This document shows, piece after piece, positions 1 to 9,520 of a stretch of 64,000 nt of DNA (within the stretch, counting starts at the first letter, position 1; each line of letters starts with the position of its first letter). Where the stretch lies: assembly GCF_010183535.1 (NCBI RefSeq), contig NC_071328.1:8866001-8930000 (forward strand), in the 5' to 3' direction. Under the pieces are notes generated by a model. That model searched no databases. It had not been told where the DNA came from and worked only from the letters and a program-made list of their open reading frames with translations. The position numbers were made by a program, and so were the translations under genes. The stretch is from Caenorhabditis remanei (Eukaryota > Nematoda > Chromadorea > Rhabditida > Rhabditidae).

Positions 1-328
1 TGTTAATCAAATCGGAACTATCTAATGGAATATCAAGTCTCAGACAAAACGGTCCAGTGGGAGCTGAGCTGTGGAAAAAACGTGTTTTTTGCTTATATCG
101 CTTAGCTCTGGAGTGTCTTTAGTCCGGCTAATATGGTTTTTTGATATGTGTTAGCCAGGAAAATTATCTAGGGGGAGAAAAAAACAGATTTGAAAAATAT
201 TGATTTTGACCTGAGTTACAGTATCCCAAACTTTGGAGAACATTTCTGAAAGGAGACGACTGGTCGAGTCGAAGCAAGCGTGCGTCTTCCCACCACTTAA
301 ACGCCATCTGGGTGGCTACACACCAGCG

Positions 329-400
329 AGTGTGTGGCTCAGTGGCAGTGTTGTGGTGCGTCGCTGGGGAGGTTTTTGGTTCGAGTTTCTGTCTGGTCTA
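329..400 (+). other. tRNA-like sequence with A-box and B-box motifs (degenerate)
   Basis: TGGCTCAGTGG near 335-345 fits the pol III A box, and GGTTCGAGTTT at 378-388 is close to the B box, at roughly tRNA spacing. I could not fold a clean acceptor stem or name an anticodon, so this is a degenerate tRNA-derived sequence or a chance match. It sits 170 bp before the hairpin cluster at 573-647 and could belong to the same mobile element. Confidence 0.25.
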
Positions 401-572
401 ATTTTTTTGTTTTTTTCTAATTCGGCTCAAAATTGTCGTAGAACCTTCATCTTACTACCATTCGAAAGGTAATGAAATTCTGTTTGCTTGGGTCACATAA
501 AATAGAAAAATTCTCATAACTTGCTTCAAAATGGTCGTAGAACAAAAATTCAAAGCTTGCTCAGCACTGCGC

Positions 573-647
573 AAGGGGCGAAGCCCCTTCTAGCGGAGCC
601 CGCCGGCAGGCGGGGGACGCTAGTCTAGACACATTTTAAATGTGTCT
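573..647 (+). repeat. Cluster of three hairpins, Helitron-end-like
   Basis: Three consecutive inverted repeats are visible in otherwise AT-rich DNA. The first, 573-589, is AAGGGGCG/AAGCCCCTT and is followed directly by CTAG. The second, 599-614, is CCCGCC-GGCA-GGCGGG, followed by a five-base spacer, CTAG and a T. The third, 627-647, is AGACACATTT/AAATGTGTCT. A GC-rich hairpin just upstream of CTAG and a host T is the classic 3' terminus of Helitron rolling-circle transposons, which are common in Caenorhabditis. No matching 5' end was found, so the call is tentative. Confidence 0.4.
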
Positions 648-3600
648 GGTGTCGAAAAAACTGTCCGGAAAAAGTATATGTCACGCAATACCCAGAAAAC
701 AAGAGAATGGGAACCAAGAATATTCAGGAAACATAGATCAAATATCCAGTTTCTTCTGATTTCTGTGAATAGTATTTTGTTTGATAAGATCGAGAAAGTT
801 ACAAATTAAAGGAAACGGGCCCATAACTTCAAAACTTCCTCATGAAGTGAGATGCAAAGTGCTTTTTGAATTGCAGATCTCGCCCAAATCTTGGAAATCT
901 CTCCCTTACATAAAGTCATACATAAAGTCCCTCTTTTCTGACGGATATACTTATATTTATCTGTTAGATCAGTAGCACTTTCAGATCTATCATGGTTTTA
1001 TTTTCCATTCAACACGAAAAGACAGAAGCGCTTAAAGTCATTCCTAACTGTTCATTTAACGAGATTTTGTATGAAACAAAAGCAGAAAGAAATGAAAAAA
1101 ATCCGACTTAACACGAACTAACTCTAAATCAGTCTTGAAATTTAAAAATCCAAAAACACTGAAATTTGTTCAAGACTTCATTCAAAATGCTTCTCAGAAT
1201 TTCGCTTTTGCTGAAATTTCATTTTTCAAGAAATCCGAGGTTGTTTTGAAAAGCTCTTGCAGTTTCCGGAGTCTGGAAGAAATGAAATGGGAAATTATTT
1301 TTTCTCTGTTACCTTTTCTCCCAGCCAAACAAGTTGACATTTTTGAAATTATGGAGCTAGGAAGGAAAGTAAGTGAGATATCTGGGCGTTCAGACCTAAT
1401 GAAAGTCACACATTAAATAGAAATCAGAGAGAAAATACCAAAAATAAAAAAGGAAAGTTCATAGAAATATGAAGGCGTAGGAGGAGGTAAGAATGACCTC
1501 TCTCTCTCTTTTTTTCTTTCCAAAAATAGCCGGAGGGACCAAAAACTTATGAAAAGGATTTAGATGAGAAAAAGAAACGGGACCAGTTGCGAAACTTTTA
1601 TGAGAAGAAAAAGAAAAAGAACGTGTGGGAAATAATAAATAAAAGAAAATTGAGATTATGAACTCTCAAAGGTTTTATTGTTTGAAATGCTAGAAAACGT
1701 ACAGACTTCTTGTTCGATTAGCTCAAAACAATAATGTTAGAAAAATAGTTCTTGAAGATTCCTATTTTTTCTATTTCAAATTGTTCCCGTTTCATTGAAA
1801 AACTAGGTTTTTAGTAGATGTGAATTCAGACACATCAAATACTGCAAATATCCTGAAAGACGTATCGGATGAGTCGAACTTGTTCCATTTTATGAAAAGT
1901 AAAACCCTCTCTTTATGTTTCAGTCCACTATTTCAAACCTCTCCAGACAGAGTCAAGCGAGAGATTTTTGATTACTCGGTTTCTTGGTTTACTTGATTAA
2001 ATATTCATTTTATTTGTATACATATGAGTGTCTTGAGTAGCTCATTCCACTACCAAATTGCCTTAATCAAAGCTAGAAAGAAGTAGGTCAAACCCGAAAA
2101 CAAACAACAAAACAAAAAACAAAGCATGTGCTTGAAGTTACCGTAATCTTCGATGTATACGTGATTTTTCTCACTCTTCCGACACTAGGAAAAGAGCCAA
2201 CTAACCACTAGAATCTGGAGTTTTTGGTAGGGTGGGACGATATGGAAACAGAGAAAAAGAAGGAAAAAGAGGGAGGGATATGAGTGGTTTTGATTGCAGT
2301 TCATGAATCATTCAACAAGTGAGACGGACTTGAAAAGAAGAAAGAAGAAGACTTCAGAAGAGAGAAAGAGAAGAATCAAGAGGAATCTGTTTCTGTTTTG
2401 TTTCTTTTTGGTGGGATCGGAGCAGATTACGTCATTAGAAGAAGGAGGATTGGAGAAATATGTTGGGAGAGAAGTGGAAGTTTAAGTGGGAGCCTCTACA
2501 GAACAGTCTCCGCGACAGCTCCATCAAGTCTGCTCTTTTCAGGAACCATGTCGCTCAAGGACGGATGCAAACTGCTTCAGGAATAGTCTCAAGTCTCATA
2601 CTTTGTTTGTGAAAGATATGGTCAAAAAAAGTTTCTCGTGTTTTCTGTAAATGAATCTGATGGCATTTTTAATAGTTTTCAAAGTAAGTTTTCGAGTAAA
2701 TCTCTGATTGCTGAGAGCCCCGAAATCCTCAAACTGTAATCATTCTCGGAGTACTACTTTTTTCTGAGAAATATGACAGATAAAAATAAAAATAGAGTAA
2801 AATGATGTACCGAGAATAGCCGTCGTTACATAGAATCAGTTTTATTATAGAAAAACTTCAGCATTTACGGCTTCTACTCCCGTAAATCCTAAAAATACAT
2901 TGTCCATGAGAATTCAGAATCCCAATAATTCTGACATATATCTGACATCTCTTCCCTTATTTCTCCAATTATTTTCTCTTATTCTAAGACACCAAAAGGA
3001 AACGTAAAAGAGAAGAAAATGGAGACCAGATCAGATTTCTTTTTCTCTTTTTTACAAATAAACACTTTCTATTTTCAGATGAATAAATGGATTAGTAAGA
3101 GACAGTTGTTAGGAAAAACTGGAAAACGTTCTCATCATTGAATATTTAATTTAGAAAAATGACGAAGTTGAAAGAAGAAGAAGAGGAGATGATGATGATG
3201 AAAATGAGAGAAATGTAAAATAAGAACATGTGAGTGAATGAGAAAAACGAGGGTGGTGGTTCGAGAGTTAACTAAACATGTTTGTTTCTTTTTTTGGAAA
3301 ATAAAAAGAATCAATGATCTACTTTAGGACATCAAGTGGACATTATTAGGGAGATGCTAGTATACTAACCTAGTCAGAGATGATGCAAATGTGATCTACT
3401 GTATGCGGAAGTTATTAGAAGACTTCAGAATTGTTTCGAAGGGAGAATAGTTTCAATCAATTGGCCAAATACTTTGAAATACTAGGCTGGCGGAAAACAA
3501 TAGAATTTTCGAATTACTTCAAGAAGACGCTCCGAAGCCGTACAAGAACTTCAAAAATCATACGTGATTCTTGTGATGGAAACTTGGAATCTTTGAACGG

Positions 3601-3813
3601 AGAGTGCGCATTCTGAAATAAAAATGGAAGCTGAAAAGTATTGGTAATTGGAAATAATAACTTCCGGAATAGATGAGCAGCTGAATTATGAAGTCATCGA
3701 GAAATGGAGACCTGAACTTAGTCAGGAACCGAATTGTTCTAGGAAACTTTGGCTTTCGACAAGAAAACTTTGAAAAACTGAACGTAGAATTGAAGGAAGA
3801 GCTCTAATGAGAC
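648..3813. other. Gene-free stretch
   Basis: AT-rich DNA with purine-rich runs (for example 2255-2400 and 3170-3260). Short open frames exist but lack ATG context, splice sites or recognisable protein. I see no gene, RNA or repeat that I can support here. Confidence 0.5.
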
Positions 3814-3820
3814 AAAAAAA
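3814..3820 (-). terminator. RNA polymerase III T-run terminator of tRNA-Tyr
   Basis: Seven consecutive A on the + strand give TTTTTTT on the transcribed strand, two bases past the tRNA discriminator base. This is a standard pol III termination signal. Confidence 0.8.
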
Positions 3821-3822
3821 AT

Positions 3823-3906
3823 TCCGTCGAGCCGGATTCGAACCAGCGACCTAAGGATACCCACTGACTCTACAGTCCTCCGCTCTACCAACTGAGCTAT
3901 CGACGG
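3823..3906 (-). tRNA. tRNA-Tyr (anticodon GTA) with an 11-nt intron
   Basis: Read on the minus strand, the acceptor stem CCGTCG pairs with CGACGG, with A as discriminator base. The A box is TAGCTCAGTTGG and the B box GGTTCGAATCC. The anticodon loop reads CTGTAG, giving anticodon GTA, and an 11-nt intron follows one base 3' of the anticodon before ATCC closes the stem. Eukaryotic tRNA-Tyr genes normally carry an intron at exactly this place. A seven-T terminator follows. Nothing suggests a pseudogene: both arms pair and both internal promoter boxes are intact. A fold-back repeat begins 136 bp upstream of the tRNA 5' end. Confidence 0.95.
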
Positions 3907-4041
3907 CACGGAGAGTAGACGCACATCCTCCTGCAGAGGCCCTCTCAAAGTACTGCGCGCAGTGCATCTATAGACGGCAATTCGGCAATCAGTTTTTATC
4001 AGTTTGTTGAACGAGAACAGCAAATGTATCGGTCGGAAAAC

Positions 4042-4378
4042 GGTGCTACTTCGCTTAAGAACTGCACGAATAAGAACTGTGTTGTTTAAGAACTGGCTTC
4101 GCAGAAGAGCTGCGCGTATAAGAACTGTACCGTTTAAGAACTCGTTTAGCAATGGAGCGCGTTCGCATTAATAACTGAAATTTGAAATTTCTGCAGGTTT
4201 TCAGTTGTTTTTCGACGTTAAAATTGGTATTTTCACGACAAATGCGCTCTATTGCGAACAGAGTTCTTAAACGGTACAGTTCTTATGCAACACAGTTCTT
4301 CTTCGCGCAGTTCTTCTGCGAAGCCAGTTCTTAAACAACACAGTTCTTTTTCGTGCAGTTCTTAAGCGAAGTAGCACC
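4042..4378. repeat. Fold-back repeat built from AAGAACTG units
   Basis: The left arm (4042-4165) is the imperfect reverse complement of the right arm (4241-4378), with about 75 bp between them. The outermost bases are GGTGCTACTTCGC and its complement GCGAAGTAGCACC. Each arm carries several TTAAGAACTG or AAGAACTG units spaced about 15-17 bp apart. The right arm has an extra 18-nt unit. It codes for nothing recognisable. A non-autonomous fold-back/MITE element is the simplest explanation. It lies directly upstream of the tRNA-Tyr gene, a frequent insertion neighbourhood for mobile elements. Confidence 0.8.
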
Positions 4379-6116
4379 CGAAAAACGATAAGAGTTTTGT
4401 TTTGTATTAGTTTCATAGATTGATCTTGTGGAGCTAACGGATCTTAAGAAATTAGACTGATCTTTAGAAATAGGAGTTTAAAGAGTATTCCTGCTGCTGA
4501 TTAAAGAAAACGATTGAGAAAATGAGAGAATCTGAGTGTATAATTTTGAAAAAATCACAATGAAAATAGAATAGAGTCAATAAAAAGGTGTGAATGTGTA
4601 TCGAAGCGAATCGAGAATTCCTCCTCCTCAATTCCTTCTCTCGTCTTCTTTTTTTCACTCCAGAATGATCTTGATACACATTAAAATTCAGAAAATACAT
4701 ACGTTTCCGGCTCTCGTTTCTTAGCTCAAGGCACACTAAATACGTATTAAAAATAGAAAGTGTTGGAATAAGAAGAAGGAAAAAAAGTAAACGAAAAGGC
4801 TAAGAAAAAGGATCGGATGACTGAAAATGAATAGAAGAAAAAGGAAGTAGTAGTAGAAAAAAGAAGAGGACAAATAAGATTTTTTGGGAGAAAAAAAGAA
4901 GAATCCTTATTACAAATATTGGAATTTATCGAGTCTTTTTTTTATTAATTCAAATTAATTCAATGAGTTTTTGTAATAAAAAATATGGTTTTTTGGTTGA
5001 ATACATGAAATTTCGAAACTTGAACAGTGGAAATATGTATGGGTGGTACGAACGTTTGGATATACAGTACTGGCCATAAAGATTGCGACACTTGCAGTTT
5101 TTACTTGAACATGGTCAATTTTTTGACGAGGAGTCGGAGGCGTCGCACAGGGAAAAACGTAACATTAATAAAAACTTATAAGAGTAGTCGATTGTTATTT
5201 TTAATGACTTTACAGTTTCTCTTCAAGACATAAGAAATTACATGCGAAACGATAATATTTGACAAATAGGAGCTTCAAAATCCCGAATGAGTTTGTGATT
5301 TGCTATAAAAACTTCAGCGTATAAGTTTTCAAATATCGATAAAATGAATTTCAATCGAATGCAAGTCGATAAAAATAATTAGAGCTGATTCGGAGAACCG
5401 TCTTCTCAATTTTCTCCAGAGACTAAGAAGTGTGTTATTGGGATTTTCTCGAAACACTGGGATCCTCGAAATTAAATTAAAGCAGCCGAAGCCGATGAGC
5501 AGCTAAACAAAATGAAAGAGACTAAGAAGATTAGAAAAGAGAGAAAATGAATTGTGTGTTTTGAGAGAATTGGATCTTTTTTCTTGTTTCATTTTAGTGT
5601 TGAAAATAAATAAGAGATGGGAAATTCAATTTGTTACGGTTCATTGCACATTATATATTTGCTCATTATATACTCGGAAAATTAATTGAAAATTTGCCAA
5701 TATTTTAATGAATTAGGCATGTTTGATCGAGATGGTTAGATGTTTTGACAAACAAGACGGTAGAGGAGAAAGTTTTAGTGCTATAAGTTGGGGCATACAC
5801 ATAGATTCTTCCTTGAAATCCCGTTTCAACTTCTAAATTCCTTCTTATCACCATGAGCCCACTGTCGCGGAATTAATAGGTCTTAATTCACGACCTCGCA
5901 GGATATACCAAAGCCACACTGGCTCATTCACTACACATAGTCTCCACTAGACACCTCTCATTTACAACACTTTATAAACTATTCTAACTATCGACGTGAC
6001 CCTTCCATCTCACTTCTGGCAAAGGAAACATCTGGCAATTCTACCGTATGACCGTGCCATTGGCCTTCGACCAACCGACCCGTCCTCTCGATGACCAGCT
6101 GCCCTACTTCTCAGTG
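4379..6116. other. Gene-free stretch with one possible Tc1-like terminus
   Basis: No gene is supported. At 5063-5086 a TA dinucleotide is followed by CAGTACTGGCC and an A/T tail, which resembles the terminal inverted repeat start of Tc1-type elements. I found no opposite-oriented partner nearby, so this is either a solo terminus or chance. The right part (5900-6116) leads into the candidate promoter of the exon at 6195. Confidence 0.4.
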
Positions 6117-6124
6117 CATATAAG
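6117..6124 (+). promoter_or_regulatory. TATA-like element upstream of the exon at 6195
   Basis: CATATAAG lies about 75 bp upstream of the ATG at 6195, a plausible TATA-box position given a short 5'UTR. No other evidence supports it. Confidence 0.3.
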
Positions 6125-6194
6125 GAAGGAGGAGCGACGGAATCAACACTCTGCTCTGCTCAGAATCTCTCGACAGCAACTGCCGTTACGTTCA

Positions 6195-6324
6195 ATGGTC
6201 TCCACCGCTTCTACCACCGCGTCTGCTTCCGCTCCGGCTCCGAAGTCTACGTCGTCTTCTGGAACCACCCCGATGGAGGTTGATGAGGCGAAAGATGTCA
6301 AGAAGACTAAAGTTATCACCGATG
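6195..6324 (+). CDS. Orphan first exon or short ORF, Ala/Ser/Thr-rich
   Basis: From the ATG at 6195 an open frame runs 44 codons to a TAG at 6327. It begins MVSTASTTASASAPAPKS, is low-complexity Ala/Ser/Thr/Pro, and then becomes acidic and basic (PMEVDEAKD, KKTK). The codon use looks coding (many GC-ending third positions), unlike the surrounding AT-rich DNA. A donor-like G|GTTAGT at 6324-6330 overlaps the stop, so this may be the first exon of a longer spliced + gene; I could not find the next exon. The only gene immediately downstream is the receptor on the other strand. I do not recognise the protein. Confidence 0.4.
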
Positions 6325-6638
6325 GTTAGTAAGATTTGTTAGTGTAATAAATGTGTTGACTCTATTTCTCTGTTCTGTTCTCGCACTCTAAGCCTGACGG
6401 GGCTCACCGGCCCTTTAACGTCGGAACACCCACTTCGATGAAGTCCTGGCTTTGATTTTTTTTCTGAAAAATAAAACGAAAGAAACTTCAGAGATCAAAT
6501 ATATTCATTTATCTTTAGTTTTTTGGCATTCAAAGTTTTGAAAAACCCGGAGAAATGACTAGAATTGGCGCGTATGAGTATCTTATCCTACTTGTAGAGA
6601 GATCAGAAAATTACAACGAAAAGAGAAAGAAAATGGTA

Positions 6639-9510
6639 TTAAATATGAACACTGCTATCCAGTACAAGATCAATTTTTATCATTGGAATAGCATGAGTCG
6701 GAGATTCTTTTGACGGCGATTTGCGGGTTGGCATAGCAGAACAGCGAGTCTGAAAGTAAATGAACATAAACATTGGAGAGATAAATTTGAGTTTAGTCTG
6801 CCTATACTTGCTGCCCAAGTTCTTACCAGTGGACGTTTAGGCTTCGGACGGCAATAAGCAAGAACAGATGATCGGAATGATTTGTTCATGAAGCAATAAG
6901 TAATCGGATTAGCCAATGAACTGACATAAGTGAGAATAGTTAGAGAAGAGTTAAGTCCCGGATTCCAGAGAGATGTTGCCTGAAAACAAATAAAATATTA
7001 GAAAATATATTTGAGATTCAAATTTATTTTCAGATCATAATATCACTTACCGCCAAATCAGCCATCCGTAAAAGAAGCCAATACATGTATGAAGGAACCC
7101 AACAAAAGGCAAAAACAATGACAAGAGTTATCAACATTCGTGTCACTTTCTTCTTGGCTATCAGAATCTTTTCCTGAAAAAGTATTGTTTGATGAATCCA
7201 GTTTACTCAGTCGTCCTACTTGATTAGTACTTCTTAGCAGCATTGTTGCATCAAAAGATCCACGTGGCGTTGAGAAAAATGAAGAAAACGATGATCGACT
7301 GGGGCGAGCAGAGAGACCAGTTGTTTGGGGGATTGATAGAGAATTCTTCTCTTTGAATTGAAACTGAAATAGTCAATGAGAATTAGTTCATGCCAGAAGA
7401 CAGAAAACTCACGGTTTTAGAGACGACTTTCATGCTTGGAACTCTTTGGACTGCACTCACGAACCAGTCGGAGAAGGACGCCCGAGATGGAAGAGCTGGA
7501 ATTTGTATAGTAATTTTAGAAGATGATCAAAACTATTTACTTTTCTCGATCATTTGTTGCTCAACTGTCGGATGATCACTATTGATTGCAGTGTTCAATG
7601 TAATTATCACGTTACCATAAAGTCCAACCATCAAAGCCAATGGAACGAATAAGAGAGTCTGGAATTCAATTGTTCAAGCAGTCTGATAGAGATAGAAAAC
7701 TTACAAAAGTCAAATATAGTTGATATATAAAGTCCACGAGAGGTCCTCTCGTGGAATCACATGTGAATTTTGAACCGATTGGAACGGCATCGTAGAGAAA
7801 GAGACTGGTAAGGTTAGCAGAGAACGAAAAACACCAAACCAAGGAGATGGTGATGAGAGCACGTTTCTGGAAACAATCAGGTATTTTGGAGTTTATGATT
7901 TGAAAGCCAACCTTTGTCTGCCATTTCCTTGACTCCAATGGTCGACATATTGCGTAATATCTTTCGATAGCAATGACTGCCAGAGTGTAAGCAGATGCAC
8001 ATACTCCTACAGCTGAAAACAATCACTTTGTTGACTTTTCTAGAACATCATGTCTTCCCAATATCAATCAATACACATAGATTTTAGAAAAGAGATGGAC
8101 GGAGCGGTAAGTTAATTACAATTGTTTCGAATAGTTTAAATAAATAAATAAATAAATAAATAGTTTTCAGCCCCCACTCGGACTTAAATCGAGTAAATTC
8201 AATTTTATTTCTTCCACATAAATTATTTATTTTAAAGAACGCTCACTTCACACATTTATTTTCCCTATCTTCACTATTTCTGAGGTCAAAGAATACAAAA
8301 AACGAGTATGTTCCATTTCTCTGAAACTCCATTTTTCTTTTTTTAATTCCTTTTCCCTTCATCCTACTTCCAATTCCCTTTTCCGTCATTTTTGATTGAT
8401 GTACTCAATTTCTCCCTCTTCATCTCTTAATCTTTTCAACTCATTCTCCCATCACTTCCTCATTTTTTTTTCTGAAATTACTCCACTTACGTTGTAAAAA
8501 TGCAACAATTTTACACATGGCAGCTCCGAGGAGCCAACAGTGTGTCAGTTCTCCAAGAAGAGTACTTGGAATACAGATTATACTTCGAAGCAGATCGGCA
8601 AATGCCAAGTTTAGAAGATAAAAATTGGTGATGCTTCGGGATCGATGCGATTTTCCAAGGATTGTGAGGATTACTGAAAAATATCGAATGTTTAGACATC
8701 ACGAAGGATCGTTCTCAACTGGAACCGTCCGCAATTACAGTACTAATTATAAGAAGACAACCTGAACGCGTTGAAGGCACGCCAGACATGCATAAATCTT
8801 CAAATTATGATCTACTTTCCCCTCTTTTGTCCATGAACATCGTCACTACACTCCAGTGACATAGACATACTTGATCTCTGTTCACCTATTGAAATTCAAT
8901 TCTAGAACTCATAGAATATTTGAGAACTCTTTTTTCCCGTTTTAGTCACCAAAGTGTCTCAAATTCTTGAATAGGTGTGGAAGGTCAACAAACAATACTA
9001 TTGGAACGAAGTCAACTCACTACAGAACATTTTCAGAATAGAGTTTATATTATCTCGAAAATTTAAGTTTTCCAGCTTCCTCGCTCTTTCAGTTTTGAAA
9101 AATGATGTAGGCTTTTCCCAAACGAGCTTGTCAAAATTCAAATATTTTCACTTCTTAAAATCATGTTTTTTCCCGGGGGTGTCATACCAAAAGGGGGTCT
9201 CAATCTAAATGACAAACAAGTCCAAAACACACGTTTTCAGCATTCTTTAGTCTATTTTTCTCCAGTTTCTTCTCGTTTTTGCAGTGTCGCAAAACGGAGA
9301 AAAAATGAAGGAAAATGAAGAAAGGTTCGAATTTCAGAATGACGAGATATTGTACATTTTTAAATAAAAGAAAAATCAAAAATTGATTAACTTCTGGAAA
9401 AAACATGACTTACCGATTGCATTTCCAAGGAGAGAAAGAATGAGACATAACAGGAAAACAGCTGAAATCATAACTGTGTATGGACTGATTATAATTGAAC
9501 ATTCTCGCAT
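6639..9510 (-). CDS. ckr-1: Cholecystokinin/gastrin-like peptide GPCR (10 exons)
   Basis: Exons (5' to 3'): 9510-9414, 8673-8491, 8012-7912, 7866-7705, 7658-7541, 7495-7413, 7363-7220, 7173-7051, 6979-6827, 6749-6639. Phases agree throughout and give about 424 aa. All seven membrane segments are visible: TM1 with GNAIVI, TM2 with LNLAFADL, TM3 ending ERYYAICRPL, TM4, TM5, TM6 with CWVPSY, and TM7 with NPITYCFMN. The pair of extracellular-loop cysteines is present (CKIVAF and FTCDST). ICL2 reads CRPLESRKWQTK, closely like vertebrate CCK receptors (SRVWQT), so the ligand is probably a sulfakinin/CCK-like peptide acting on Gq at the cell surface. ICL3 is long and Ser-rich. The start is uncertain: an acceptor lies 10 bases before the ATG, so it may be a trans-splice site, but the extracellular N-terminus would then be only about 8 residues. 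Orthology to C. elegans ckr-1 rather than ckr-2 is inferred. Confidence 0.85.
8138..8162. repeat. AAAT microsatellite in the receptor intron
   Basis: About six tandem AAAT units lie in the 478-bp intron between the TM2 and TM3 exons of the CCK-like receptor. Length polymorphism is likely; no function is implied. Confidence 0.8.
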
Positions 9511-9520
9511 TTTTGTGGAT

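Noticed and set aside
3739..4152. A 137-codon minus-strand frame across the tRNA-Tyr
   Set aside because: It translates through a complete tRNA gene and a fold-back repeat; the repeated residues come from the AAGAACTG units.
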